A model generated the notes under the pieces. That model was not told the origin of the DNA. It did not search any database and saw only the letters and a list, made by a program, of their open reading frames with translations. From Metridium senile (Eukaryota > Cnidaria > Anthozoa > Actiniaria > Metridiidae), in NCBI GenBank assembly GCA_949775045.1, contig OX459110.1, positions 8,437,970-8,501,969 of the forward strand: a DNA stretch of 64,000 bases, in the 5' to 3' direction. Shown here one piece after another: positions 11,873 to 24,206 of this stretch. Each line of letters begins with the position of its first letter. Position 1 is the first letter of the stretch. A program made the position numbers and the translations under genes.

Positions 11873-13922
11873 ACATCAATTCAATAAGCTATTGGGAGAA
11901 CTATGGAAAATGTAGGGACTTCTAGAAAGGTTTTGAAAGAGAGAGTTCTGTAATAGAAACGATTAATCATTTATTGTATTTTGTGAAACTGCACAACACA
12001 TCTAGTGTACTAGTAAATAAAGAACAATAACAATCAAAGCTAAAGCATGCAAAACTCTTAGTTTTAAAATTAAAAGTATTTCAATAGACTATTATACTGA
12101 AAGAAAGTGATATTGTATATTGGTTTATTGAAATAAAATGAAGGAAAATCACCTCAATGTGTATTAATGTAGTAGTCATCATTTCTGTCATTTTGGTGTA
12201 AAAATCTTGAAAGTGCTCGCTTATGGCTGTTCTTCAGAAATTGTTTTTATTAACCAATTTAAGGCGAGAAGTAATAGATCAAGCACAAGGAAGAGTGTTT
12301 CCTCCTATATCCAAACACGGAGAATTCCGCTAAAAAAAATGGTGCAGTCGAGTTTTTTAACTAACTTCGCCGGAAGTGTTTGGATAGAGGACGAAACTAC
12401 ACTCTTTCATGAAGTGCTTGATCTGGCTTCTTAAAGCATTTTACAATAATTATTGGAGAAAGATCACATATCCAAACCTCCTTCACGGTAGCGATTTCCT
12501 TAGTTTTGCCGGTCCTGGTGAATTATTAATGAGTTTGAGAAGACCGTTTATGACTACATAACTTTGAAAGGCATTTATAGTGAAAACAATACCGTTTTCG
12601 TGTGAACATACAAACGTCCAAAAAAAAGATGTGTGGCACATATAAAAATATTTCAGTGTGAACGGGGCTTTAGTAATCAATCTGTACAGCAACTATTCCG
12701 TCATGTTGCAGTCTCAACTTTGTTGGAACAGGCATGTAGTTCAATATTAATTCGCATGCCCGACCATCGACTCCCAAAATATGGGGAAAAACAACCCTAA
12801 ACAACGTTAACAATTCATACATGTACAATTTATTAACTTAGTATTCACATACTAATTAACTTTGTAATTACATACATAGTTTATGGGTTACTATTTAAGC
12901 TTTGCATTTATTCAACACACCGGTAAAAAGTATTTGGAGAAAAATTAAGAGTTCTCCAATTTATGATAATGAAATTACAGCATCAAAGTATTTGATACTG
13001 ACTTTAACTCTGAACCTAACGCTTTACCTAACCCTAGACTCATTCTCGTATCCAGACCCAGACCCCGGGTCTTTTAACAATTTCTCTTCGGTTAAAGTAG
13101 TTTTAAAACGTGACATTTTTACATCATATACACATTGTAATAGCCAGTCAAATATTCTTATTGCACTTTCGCCGTTTGCAATTATTAAAAAAATGACCGT
13201 GGTATTTGTTACGAGCTGATTTGCCATTTTTTTTACTAGACAAACTGTTTAGTAGGGATTCCCAAAGACATAGATCCGGAAAGTGAGTTGAGTCTGGGTA
13301 CAAGAGTGCCCTAGACTGATCTCTGCATGAAGGGGCCTACGGCAATACCGTAACGCCAAGGCTCCAGCTGAAAATCAGGCTACAATCATATGCAAAATAC
13401 TTTGGGGCATCAAATTTTGAATAGTAAAATTCAACATCTACCCCTCTTCCCCTCAAGCAATGCTGAGGTTGAAGTTTGCTTGTATATTGTAAAGGTCAAG
13501 CAACATCGATTTGGAATAGGGGGTTTGATAACAAGAAGTATGCTTACTTTTGAAAACCAAAAAATGTATGAAAAAAAGTCCAAAGTAGTAAAAAGGATGT
13601 CCCAGCCCTTTTGAACATGATTGTAGGTATCAAACAGTATATAATTATTTGGATATCCCAAAATCTTTGATACTTTATTACTAAACCTTTGGCTGCTTTC
13701 GACAATATATACAAGTATACACCTCTTTTCCACACGAAATAGCAAATAGTCGTAACGTTGTACAGAATGAATTGTCATGCTATTTATATACAATCAAAAA
13801 CAGCCCACACTCAAAACTCGTTTGTTTCCGATTGGTAAAATTTCACATATTAAATGTATGTCGCAATTGTTGTCAGCTAGATGGCTAACGGCGGTACATA
13901 GGTATAAATTTCTACCCTTTTC
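11873..13922. other. Downstream region with a diverged duplicate of 15.1-16.0 kb
   Basis: 12300-13050 is colinear with 15090-16020 (shared TATCCAAACACGGAGAA, ATGGTGCAGTCGAGTTTTTT, GTGTGAACGGGGCTTTAGTA). It ends in a telomere-like AACCTAACGC stretch and a decayed C-terminus reading YENESRVR on the minus strand near 13030-13050. No intact gene. 13400-13790 has only unsupported frames. Confidence 0.5.
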
Positions 13923-14212
13923 TCACGACCGTGGTATACAAACTAATACTTGAGTAGATGCAAGCGACGCACCCCTAGGGGTAAACTTCTGTCGCTCGTT
14001 TCTCGTTCCCAGAATAAGTACCCCTGGGAACGTAGTCTGTTGGAACTTGTTCCGGAACTCAAAATTCAGCTCTTTTCCTGATTGGTCGACCTTATCATCA
14101 TTGCTACAAAAAAGACCAATACACGCCAAGATAGCCCATGCGGCAGCGAGAGGAACAATTATAGCAAATAGTACGAGGTACATTAGAAGAAGCATAAGAA
14201 ACAATCCCCATC
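13923..14212 (-). CDS. Alternative transmembrane terminal exon, alpha-type
   Basis: A CAG acceptor at 14213-14215 begins GA|TGG GGA, the same phase as the other terminal exons. The frame reads WGLFLMLLLMYLVLFAIIVP, then LAAAWAILACIGLFCSNDDK, and a hydrophilic tail of about 56 residues to a stop at 13923. The one hydrophobic segment, preceded by a splice that would supply GKG, matches the terminal exons at 15926-16155, 25305-25429, 36035-36156 and 57554-57672. The nearest upstream partner exons are those of alpha (16770-22176), so it may be an alternative last exon of alpha, or the remainder of a fifth gene. The exon is intact and its tail is longer than in beta or gamma. Confidence 0.55.
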
Positions 14213-14265
14213 CTGTTGGTTTAAAAGAAGAAAAAAAAAACACAAATTAATTAAGTTCAGTTCAC

Positions 14266-14335
14266 TGCACCATCTTGAAAGGTAGCTCTATTGAAGTGAG
14301 GCACGTGAATAATTGTTAATCTTGCAAATACAATA
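14266..14335. repeat. Partial copy of the GAGACGAACGTTGAGC MITE
   Basis: Has the end motif ACCATCTTGAAAGGTAGC and the GTGAATAATTGTTAATCTTGCA block. The opposite arm is missing. Confidence 0.45.
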
Positions 14336-14425
14336 CAAGGCTGGAAATGCGGCAGCAAGAGAAAGAAAGATTCCAAAAGACTATGACACATGCATTAGGA
14401 GAAGCAACAAAACCATACCCTATCC
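14336..14425 (-). pseudogene. Decayed transmembrane terminal exon
   Basis: The minus strand matches the alpha terminal exon at DNA level (GGTTTTGTTGCT, CTAATG, GTCATAGTC, TCTTGCTGCCGC), but small indels destroy the hydrophobic frame. It lies between two intact terminal exons at 13923-14212 and 15926-16155, so this exon type has been duplicated at least three times here. Confidence 0.5.
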
Positions 14426-15925
14426 TAAAAATGGGGTAAAGTTCAATGATTGTTCTTTGTCCCGTAGAAATGGTATGTAGTGGGATGTATAGTTTGGTCG
14501 AATTCGTTGTTGCTCGTGTACATACTTTATCACGTCTAAATAGAGGTTATGTAAGGTTTAGTGTAATGCAACCAATCGTACATTTAAAGCACATCACAGC
14601 ATCACGATAACAAAGTTGTTCTTTGATTGGTAGCCATTTTAGTTCCTTTAGTAAAGGAGTAATGTGATCATATTTCTTTATGACACTTACAATTCGGCCA
14701 GCTTAGTTTTGGACTTTCGGAAAGTTTTTGTCTAAAGCATGCTTCACTTTGTTTATTAATTTAGCATAATCGTGACATGCATTTATAAATTGTGGATGAA
14801 ATATGGTCTTTGTAAGTCAAGTTCGAGTCAAGCATTACTCCCAAGTCTTTTGCAGAATTTACAGGTTTAACATCCTTGCCAAGAAGAGTTATTTTAAAAT
14901 CTTATTTTAAGGTCTTCATTTAGCTTATCGATAGTATTTTGTTGATCTATCAAGTGAACATATTTAACTCGATGAAGAATACTTTGGTACTTGTGACAGG
15001 TCGTTTGTGTATATGCTAGAATTAAACCACGCCGGTACAAATCAATTGATATCTCAATAAAAAGCTAATTGTTGTATTAGTATATTCTATATCCAAACAC
15101 GGAGAAGTCTGCTAAAAAAATGGTGCAGTCGAGTTTTTTTAAGACTTTTGACCATTTTTGCCGGAATTGTTTGGATAGAGGAGGCGGAAACTACACTCTT
15201 TCAAATACCTGGCTTCTTAAATCATTTTAAACATTTTATTGGAGAATTCTCCCGGATTTTATCTTAATTAAGATCACATGTATTTACTATTTAATTCTGC
15301 ATTCAATACTGAATATTATAGACTGCGTTATAATCTGAGGCCTGGCTGTTGGTACCTGGAGACAATCCCCTGCTCTTTTTGAATAACACAACAGGATCTT
15401 TTACGTCCACTGCTAATATAGGAATTGGAGTGATAGCAGACGGGACCTCGTGTTTTACGTCCTTATCCGTAAGTGATGAAGTAAATGAGAGAGTAAAGTG
15501 TCTTGCCCAAGGACACATCGTAATCACCCGGGGAAGAAGATAATAGAAGACCGTATACGACAACAATTACTTTGAAAGTCGTTTTCAGTGATAACAATAT
15601 CGTTTTCGTCTGGACGGAACATTTAAACGTTCAAAACAATGTACGTGCACACATATGAAAACGTTTCCGTGTGAACGGGGCTTTAGTAATCAATGTGTAT
15701 AACGCCTACTCCATCCTGTTCCAGTCTCAACTTCGTTTGGGCGAGTATGTGGTTCGCATGCTAGAGCATCGGCTCAAGAATGGGGAAAACAACGTTAAAC
15801 AACGTTTAGAAATCACACAATTTATTGAATTAAGTTTGTAATCGCATACATATAGTTTTAAAATTGCTTTTTAAGATTGGATTTATTGAAGACACCGATA
15901 AGACCTTCTCGTAGATCTAGAAAAT
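14426..15925. other. Between terminal exons; repeat-derived
   Basis: 15090-15925 is the partner of the 12.3-13.0 kb duplicate. 15340-15540 holds a dispersed repeat block (GTAAAAGATCCTGTTGTG and TTGGGCAAGACACTTTACTC on the minus strand). 14426-15060 shows nothing recognisable. Confidence 0.4.
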
Positions 15926-18696
15926 TTAAGATTTATAATAATGAAAATACAGTATCAAGGTATTTAATTTGATACGGACTTTAACCCTAACCCTGAACCT
16001 AACCCTAAACCTTACCCCAGTCTCATTCTCCAACCGATCCCCAGCTTCATCCATCTTGCAATAACAATACAAGACTAGGAGCGCGGCAGCAAGTGGAACA
16101 AAGATTCCAATGACTATGACATACATTAGGAGGAGCAACAAAACCAAACCCCATCCTGTTGAGATAAAGAATGGTAAAGTTCAAAGGTTTTAGTTTTATA
16201 ATCAAGATTTTCTTTCTTTCTCCCTCTTTTTCTTTTCGATCGAGCGATCAGGCGCCATTTTTGATCACTCGGTCAAGCTCGTTCCTAGTATACTCATTGA
16301 CAACCGTCAAAATGCTAGTTGGCAAACAAGATATCAAACTTCGGGGGTGGGAGGGAGGGGCGCACTTACAAGATAAGCAAATGCATCAGAAAATAGTTCA
16401 CAGTTCCCCGAGGCATCTTGAAAGGTAGCCGGACCTTTTCGAAGCGAGACGAACGTTGAGCTTGCAATATTAGAGACACGTGGATAATTGTCCCGCAAAA
16501 TGTTAAAATATCTCTACCATTGCAAGCTCAACGTTCGTCTCGCTTGGATGCAAAGGCCCGGCTACCTTTCAAGATGGCGCAGGGAACTGCGAATGGGACT
16601 ATTACATTAGTTTACCACTACCATCAGCATCATAACACAATTTAGTAACCACGCCGGTGCAAATCAATAAGTATATTAATAAAAAGCCATTAGTTATATT
16701 ATTAACTGTTTTCTTTTTATTTCATCGTCTTATAGTTTTCGCTCTATATATAGCTAATTTTTTAACTACCTTTTCCTTGCAATTCGTACCAAGCATATCT
16801 ACCGCTGGTCTCCCAACAGCCTAATTCATTGCAACCTTTGGTACGCTCCGGTTGGGCGGGCAATACTAACGGTACTACCCTTTAAATGATAAAACGTATT
16901 TAAAACATATAGGCAAACAAATATTGGGAAAGCAAATGTAAAATTGTCTGGTTGAAAACCATTGATTTTTTTATAAAAAAAAAAAGTCGCTTGAATTGAA
17001 ACGACGGCAAGAAGGTGAACAATCCAAAATATACTTTAACTGTACTTTTTGTCATTAAAACATTTAGTAAAAAAACATTTGTGATTTAATTATGTGAATA
17101 AATGTTCTATTTGTAACTGATAGTACTAACAAAGACGCAATAATAATAATAAACCTATCATAGGCGGCCTATAGGATTTGTTTTTTTACAGCATGCATTG
17201 CCGTGGTTTTCTTTTGCAAAACATTAAAAAAAGTTATTAGTTCTCATCCGATCCTACCTGTTAGGTTGTGGCAGGTATTGAGGCGGGTTCTGTGGCAGGT
17301 ACTGAGGCTGTGAATGTTGTGGCGGGTACTGTGGCGGGTACTGAGGCTGTGGTTGTTGAGGCGGGTACTGTGGCGGGTACTGAGGCTGTGGTTGTTGTGG
17401 CGGGTACTGTGGCGGGTTCTGAGGCTGTGGTTGTTGAGGCGGGTACTGTGGCGGGTACTGAGGCTGTGTTTGTTGTGGCGGGTACTGAGGCTGTGGTTCT
17501 TGTAGTATTGGCTGATGTGTTTCTACAGACTGCTTTCCAACTGTAACAACTCTAATCACGAAAAAAAACCTGTCAGGTTTAACCTACACAATCTTTTACA
17601 AACGTAATTAAACGTAATTAGTTAAGTCAAGCGTATCAAAGATATGCTTATTGCTCTGTTGAAATCTCAACCTGTTAAAAAAAGAAAAAAATCTCGCACT
17701 CTAATCAAAGTCTTGTGTTACTTCTCACCTGCAATATCATATATGGAAATGGCATTGCTTTCAAGATTGCATACGGTATTTCTGATACGGATAGTCAAGA
17801 CAACAAGAATGTTATATAGCACCGCTGTATAATTTGACAAAAGGTGCATTTATATTTGCACAGGGATATCGATAATCTCGATTCAGAGTAAATTTAAATT
17901 TGTTTTCTATTGTTAAGCGGTAGTATTTTCCGTGCTTGGGTTGGACTTTGTAAATATTCTTACACCAAATAATACAGCGGTACTAGATAACATGACACTG
18001 GAAACGCAAAACTAGTATTAATGTTAAATGAATATTTACTTTTAAAAAGAAAACCACAAACTAAAAAGGAGGCTATATATAGGGCCTCAAATGATCTTAG
18101 GGAAAACCCGCTCATAATCATCGTCAAACAGATGCTTTAGATCCTGTGCTTAGTCTTGCGAGACATCAACAGTCATCAACGCGGAAGTAAAAATATTCCA
18201 ATTACATCATATCAAATTGCTGAGTATCTAAGGAACTGCGTCCTTGACCTTTTCACCTTGATGTAGTACGGTTTGTAAAATATCAGCTTACATACACTGC
18301 AAAAACGGCTGAGTAGATACAACTCAGTATATTGAGTTAATCCTGCATTCAGGATGACACTTTATAGTGAGTAAACCCAACTCTATAGTGAGTAAAAATG
18401 AAGTTAAACTCAATATATTGATTACATTGTACTCGATGGCACATCTACATTTATGCTCACTCTTAAAAATGAGTTGGGTTCACCTACTATAAAGAGTTGT
18501 ATCTACTCAGCCGTTTTTGAAGTGATCATTGCTGACTAGTTTTGTTTCCTTTGCATATAAATGACGTCTGTATTGACCTAATCGACTAAAGCGTTGCTAT
18601 GTACGTTTCTCCTAATTCAAAACCTCTGGGAATAAAAACGTTTGTTCAAAACATATTCAATATTTTTTTTTTTGTCATTGTTGCTGTGCACTATTT

Positions 18697-18731
<35 letters not shown>

Positions 18732-21700
18732 AAGGCTGTGCTTGAATTTTTTTTTTTTGTGGTATTTGCCCAACCATAACAGTGATAGTTATCCAGTGTA
18801 CAGAATTTGTATAGGGTTTATCCGTTGGATAGGTTATATTTATCCGGTGGATAAGCGCTATTTAGCCTTGGTAGCCAGGTGAATAACATTAATAACATAC
18901 AATAATAATAAATTAGATAATATAGATTTAAATATATCTGGCATTATTGAAGTGCTACCAGCGACTTTATACTACTCGGCATCGGACACTGTGACTATAG
19001 ACACTGTGACACGCAATTGTTTTAGCCACAAATACAAATTTCAATGTCTTGAAGTTATTTAGGTTTTACGAAATAATACCTAGAATATATATCTAGACCC
19101 TACAGCCGTAAATGTTTTTGTTCATTGAGCTGTCGTTCACGACATATAAAATGTCTAGCCAAATTGTGTTTGATTGTTTTTGAAAGAATCACTTCAAGGA
19201 TTCTGTCAAGCGCGTAGCAATGCTATCGGCAAAAGCTGTTTGCTGGGCAATCATATCATGTTTTTTTTTTTTTTAAAAGCGTTAGTTTGTGATTGGTATT
19301 CTAACGACTGGAGTTTAAGGAAAAATGGTGAAAAATATATACAAGAAAAAAGGCATGTTGTAAAACCAGGACTCGGACTCGTCAGACACGGACCCGGACC
19401 CGGACACGGACTTGAAAATATAAATAAATGTATGAATAGAATAATTTCAATAATAAATAAATAAATAAATTATAAAAATGCATAAATTCAATGTAAACTT
19501 AAAATTCAAAACATGTATTTGTTGTATAACAACTCACTTTTACTTCTAATTCACCCTGACTTTGCTACATTGTCTCGTTTACATTACATTTTTCACGATC
19601 GTTTATTCATTTATTCGTTTATATATCACCCTATAAAATGAATGAATTAATTCAAATGAATTAACAAATAAATATACAAACAAACAAACAAAACTTTATG
19701 GGTAAATGAATGAATAAATGAAGGAATGATTATATAATTAATAGAACAAATAACAAAATAAATAACAATTCTTAAATTCTTTGCCATTTAACTAAATACA
19801 CTATAGTTCCTGGTTCTTGTGGCTATTATTACTATTATTAACTGGCCATGGCCAACTGGCGTATGAATTCTCTCTAGCTCAAACTAAGCGAAAAAAAGAT
19901 GATATGTAGCATCTCGAATTAAATGTTTCTTCAAATTTTTATTCACCTTCTGCCTAAAACAAAACCCGCAGTGAAACGCTGTAAACAGCTCAAGCTGTTT
20001 TGTCATGCATGAGTTCTTATCATGAGTTCCATGATAATGGGACAGCCCTATATTAAAGCCAGTGTCTATTAGTCGTGTTTATATAACTGATAAGCTGTAT
20101 GATGCAATTCTTGCAATTCTTCGCTTTAATATTTATAACGAAAGTTGTTAACGTGAATTTGTGACATGTGCTTATTGATTCCTGCCAGGGAAAACCCGCA
20201 CGTACGAAAAGTCGCTGTACTGTAATCATATTTGCTATGTTATTTTACTTGGACGAACTCCGTAGAGGTAACACAGATATACTGTGATTAAACATTGTTT
20301 GATATTGGGAGGGGGACAGGTGACGACTTGTTATTTTATTTATAGAATATCTTGCCGTGTGACCTCTACGGCAAAATACAAAACAAGCACCCAAATTATC
20401 AGCGAACTAAGAAATCAGTAGAAAAAAAAACGTTATTTTTATTGTTGCTTACATATTTAGAGATCGTCCAAGTAAACTGAAAACGGCAGAAATAGTCGTG
20501 CGAAAACAACTGTCCGGTATGAATTCATTAATCGTTGTCACAATTCCATTAACAAATGATCCGTTTGTTTCGCTTAGTTTGAGCTAGAGAGAATTCATAC
20601 ACCAGTTGGCTCGTTAATAATAGTAATAATAGTCACAAGAACCAAGAACAATAGTGTATTTAGTTAAATGGCAAAGAATTTAAGAATTGTCAGTTACCTA
20701 TTAATTATATAATCATTCATTCATTTATTCATTCATTCACCCATAAAGTTTTTGTTCGTTTGTTTGTAGTATTTATTAATTCATTTTAATTCATTCATTC
20801 ATTTTATAGGGTGATATATAGACGAATAAATGAATAAACGATCGTAAAAAATGTAATGTAAACGAGACAATGTAGCAAAGTCAGGGTGAATTAGAAGTAA
20901 AAGTGAGTTGTTATACAACAAATACATGTTTTGAATTTTAAATTTACATTGAATTTATGCATTTTTATAATTTATTTATTTATTTATTATTGAAATTATT
21001 TTATTCACACATTTATTTATATTTTCAAGTCCGGGTCCGGGTCCGACAAGTCCGGGTCCGGGTCCGAGTCCAAGTTTTACAACATGCCAAGAAAAAAGCC
21101 TTTACGGGGAAGTAGAATTATGTCAAAGATATATTTGTAAATAACCGGAAATCTGAGCTCCATTCAGTGACCTTTACTTAAATGTCATCAGCGTCCTGGC
21201 TGGACAACGCTAAAATAGTTGAGAAGAATCACAAACTGACTTTGCAATTTGGATCTGTAAATTGTTCGACTTCGCCTCTTCTAGGAGAAGGACGTTAAAT
21301 AGGATAAAGTCTCGTATATCGACACTATACTTACTAACCTTAATTATATGAAGCTAAGGATCGATCGGGACACGGGTTATATACTACAAACGTTGTGGGA
21401 ATATGTTTTTCGGTATTTAGATGAAAGACAAAATCAAAGTGCGATTTTGCGGTGATGTAAATGCCTTCGGTGTGACGTGTTTGCTTTTCAATGTGCGGTG
21501 AATTTTAAAGCAGTGGTGTTCGTAGTGTTTGGGGAAATATATTGTGGTGCCCTGTTGTCGAAGTTGTTTTGCGGTGTTAAGAGGAAAAGAGCTACTGCAC
21601 ATTTTAAAGCGTATTTGAAAAGATAACAATGATAATAAGTAGTATAAGTAAAATGGAAAGTATACTATGTAAATTCCATACCATAATCATTATCCGGTCA

Positions 21701-22176
21701 TCATCAAGAAAACAATGCTGATCACTGATCGCCATCCCAAGCAATTCATAGATTCACAATTTGCTTGAGTGAACATGAAACAATTGTGCAGTATTCCCAC
21801 TGGAATATAGAATGGCCGACAAAACATCATAGATTTCAGAAAGATTTACCGCATCTACTGGTTTTTTTTAACGTACTGGCTTAGAATACATAAATTCCAA
21901 GACAGACTTATAACGTTTTCAGCAATCTATGTATATTCGTGCTGTATATTGAGAAAAAACGTATTTGGCTTGTCAGAAGTAGCAACAGTAACTAAGATTG
22001 AACACAATGGATAGTGGATTTATGAATTAAAATACCGATGCTTAAAGCCAGCCTTCGTACAACTGCGTCGCTTTGCAAAACTATCAATTAAAAATGAATA
22101 ATTACCCTCCGTCAGTTGCCACAACTGTAACCTCCTCTGCCACTGCCACTCCACCAATAGCATGGCCTGCAATCAT
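15926..22176 (-). CDS. Gene alpha: Pro/Gln/Tyr-repeat, single-pass membrane protein
   Basis: Four exons: 22176-22106, 17551-17258, 16879-16770 and 16155-15926. Phases 2, 2, 1 fit exactly (GG|A, AG|G, G|GA), giving about 234 residues. Exon 1: MIAGHAIGGVAVAEEVTVVA. Exon 2: VVTVGKQSVETHQPILQEP, then about eight QPQYPPQ-type units. Exon 3: VVPLVLPAQPERTKGCNELG, ending YAWYELQGKG. Exon 4: one membrane segment (WGLVLLLLLMYVIVIGIFVP, LAAALLVLYCYC), then a tail with an FRVRFRVRVKVRI stretch. There is no N-terminal signal peptide. Basic residues before the segment predict a cytosolic N-terminus and C-terminal anchoring. Paralogues are beta, gamma and delta. Compared with them it has lost the CCCGCC cluster and gained the YPPQ repeats. 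An alternative last exon may be 13923-14212. Confidence 0.65.
15979..16016. repeat. Telomere-like repeat inside the alpha last exon
   Basis: AACCCTAACCCTGAACC and variants. On the minus strand it encodes the VRFRVRFRVRVKVRI part of the alpha tail. The related stretch at 13006-13042 is in the non-functional duplicate. Confidence 0.6.
16401..16595. repeat. MITE, best copy of the GAGACGAACGTTGAGC family
   Basis: Arms of about 75 bp: CATCTTGAAAGGTAGCCGGA, then GCGAGACGAACGTTGAGCTT, and their complements at 16530-16590. It lies in intron 3 of alpha. Confidence 0.75.
17270..17510. repeat. Coding minisatellite in alpha exon 2
   Basis: Units of about 60 bp made of GGCGGGTACTGTGGCGGGTA plus GAGGCTGTGGTTGTTG, repeated roughly four times. 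On the minus strand they encode the QPQYPPQYPPQ repeats. Length is likely to vary between alleles. Confidence 0.7.
17552..18294. other. Alpha intron 1, proximal part
   Basis: 18170-18240 is similar to 51520-51600 (GGAAGTAAAAATAT, CATATCAAAT), showing that intron 1 of alpha and gamma share ancestry. No gene. Confidence 0.4.
18295..18524. repeat. MITE, CACTGCAAAAACGGCTGAG family, copy 1
   Basis: Inverted arms CACTGCAAAAACGGCTGAGT and CTCAGCCGTTTTTGAAGTG, with internal inverted blocks ACTCAATATATTGAG and AGTGAGTAAACCCAACT. Other copies: 22656-22939, 27447-27692 and a half copy at 29408-29634. Confidence 0.75.
18690..18730. repeat. CT microsatellite and T runs
   Basis: About 16 CT repeats following a T run; a second T run lies at 18747-18757. 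Confidence 0.8.
19351..21088. mobile_element. Foldback element, arms over 500 bp
   Basis: 19351-19890 and 20571-21088 are inverted copies. Outer ends are AGGCATGTTGTAAAAC and GTTTTACAACATGCC, followed inward by GACCCGGACCCGGAC motifs. AATG/AATA-rich repeats and CGATCGTTTATTCATTTATT follow in both arms, and the inner ends are TCTAGCTCAAACTAAGCG. The ~680 bp spacer has no coding frame. It lies within intron 1 of alpha. Confidence 0.75.
21089..22105. other. Alpha intron 1, distal part
   Basis: No repeats or coding frames with support. A 70-residue minus-strand frame at 21417-21629 is unsupported. Confidence 0.35.
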
Positions 22177-22418
22177 TGTGAAAACCGTTAACACGGAGCA
22201 GTGTTTCAAACAAAACTCGACAGTTTGTTGTCCACGAATTTAGGGTCTGGACGTATGTCTTGGTTATGGAAATAGGCTACTCACAGCATAACTGCCAGAT
22301 ATGACGTCACATAGCAACTCAATCTCTCATTTCGGTTCGTCAATAACTGAGTTAAGTGTAAACACACCATTTTGTGATTCACCAAAAAGGCTAATGAATC
22401 TAAATGTGTATGCTAGAG

Positions 22419-22532
22419 TGATTTTCATATGACCGTGAATAGATAGGCAAACTAATAGTTAGTAGTAAACTACCAACAACTACCACAAACTAAATGGTCT
22501 AATTTCTTGCACGGTCATATGAAAATCACTAT
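22419..22532. repeat. Short MITE, about 114 bp
   Basis: AGTGATTTTCATATGACCGTG at the left and CACGGTCATATGAAAATCACT at the right are perfect complements. Upstream of alpha exon 1. Confidence 0.75.
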
Positions 22533-22655
22533 ATCACTACAATACGCTTAAACCATAAAATAAAAACAAAATAGTTACTAACTATTAGTTTTTATTTAGC
22601 GACTTTTTAGTCAGTATCACTCAACAAGGAACACTCAATACAAAAGGGAACAATA

Positions 22656-22939
22656 CACTGCAAAAACGGCTGAGTAGCTACAACACGGTATATTGCGTTA
22701 ACCATGCATTCAGGATAACACTTATAGTGAGTAAACCCAACTCTATAGTGAGTAACCCTACTCATTATTGAGTAAAAGTGAGGTTAAACTCAATATATTG
22801 AGTACATTGTACTCAATGGTGCGTCTTCATCTATGTTTACTCTCAAAAATGAGTTGGGTTTACTCACTATAAAGTGTTATCCTGAATGCATGGTTAACGC
22901 AATATACTGTGTTGTACCTACTCAGCCGTTTTTGCAGTG
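22656..22939. repeat. MITE, CACTGCAAAAACGGCTGAG family, copy 2
   Basis: Complete copy with near-perfect arms, flanked by TA on both sides (22654-22655 and 22940-22941), which suggests a TA target duplication. Confidence 0.8.
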
Positions 22940-23116
22940 TACAACTTAACTTGTCTTTGGTAGTCACTTATAGTCACTAAATTATTACACGGAAGCTATA
23001 TATTTGGACTTACTGAATATGAGTTTTACTTTCGCGGGACTTTATCTCGGGATCCATCATTTTTTACGCGGGGCAGGTCAACTGTTCATTTTCAAACGCT
23101 ATCCTTGTTAGTTAGG

Positions 23117-23334
23117 GAGCGGTCATTACTTATAGTGGGGTAGGGGTGGGTGATTGTGAGGAGGGGTTATGGCATTTTCAAGGCTTCTGAAGGAGGGATC
23201 ACGATTTTGGCAAACATCAGAAGGAAGGGTCATGAAAAACAGCTTTATTGCAAGGGAGGGGTTGTTACAAATGTCAATTTGAAGCAAAAAAATAACCACA
23301 CCCTACCCAACCATAAACAATGACTGCTCCCTTA
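23117..23334. repeat. MITE with AGGGAGCGGTCATT ends
   Basis: Left AGGGAGCGGTCATTACTTAT pairs with right AATGACTGCTCCCT. Inner blocks GGGGTAGGGGTGGG and CCCTACCCAACC also pair. Confidence 0.6.
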
Positions 23335-23605
23335 CTACTCCACGGCCTATTTCAGAAATAGGAGATTTCCTACTGATTCTCATATATTAGGTCTGGCGTG
23401 CTTTTGTCAAATTTCAAATCCTCTTTCTGCTTATCAATTTTGTTACCGTGGGGGTGGGGAAAGGTGGGAGGTGGGGGTTGAAAAGCTTATTACCTGGAGA
23501 GTACATCTGATGTATCTCCTTTAGGAGTGATCGCTTTTCCAGACAATATTTAGAACAAATTTTAAGCCAAGTAATTTCCCATTAGCAAATCAAATTGCAA
23601 AGGAA

Positions 23606-23683
23606 CAAGTGTAGCTAAGTTGGTTAGTGCGCAGCTTTCGGAGCAAGAGGCCACGAGTTCGATCCCCAGTGGCCTCACACTTG
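23606..23683 (+). repeat. tRNA-like SINE head
   Basis: 78 bp with outer 7 bp pairing CAAGTGT/ACACTTG, an A-box-like TAGCTAAGTTGGTTAG and a B box GAGTTCGATCCCC. The anticodon stem does not pair, so it is a tRNA-derived SINE or pseudogene rather than a working tRNA. Confidence 0.5.
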
Positions 23684-24000
23684 TTTCGACTTCTTTCCAA
23701 TCAGTGTAGCTTTGAGTAGCTTTAAATACCCGTAAAACGGAGCATCGATGGAGAGAGGGGGAGAAAGAGCGCACCGTCGGCTTCCTGGGAGACCAGCTTA
23801 CTTCTAGCTGAAGGAACTACCGACGCTGAATAATAGTACTTTTCCTTTTAATGTCTCTGCCTACGTCATATATGCATAGATTTACTTCATTTTTCATTAA
23901 AAAAACATACAGAAGAGCAATATGAATTCAAAAATAGCCAATCTGAGAAAATGTTAACTAGAGAAAGTAATTACATACTTACTTACTAATAATTACATGC

Positions 24001-24153
24001 TAGAGTACAAACACTAAAAGTGTGCAATACGTATACTTTGTACTATTTACCACTAAATAGTGTTGATTAAACAATAGAGAACAAAAGAATTTGCATAATT
24101 TAGCAGTATTTAGTGGTATTTATGTTGCACACTTTTAGTGTTTGTACTCTATG
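24001..24153. repeat. MITE, about 153 bp
   Basis: AGAGTACAAACACTAAAAGT and its complement near 24130-24153 form perfect terminal inverted repeats. The interior carries ACCACTAAATAGTG/TTTAGTGGT. Confidence 0.75.
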
Positions 24154-24206
24154 GGCTCCTGTCAAAACTAACTGCATACAAATTAAAAGATATTGGTATC
24201 ATAAGT

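Noticed and set aside
17268..17546. Plus-strand VAGTEAV repeat frame
   Set aside because: It is antisense to the alpha exon 2 minisatellite, whose minus frame has matching splice phases.
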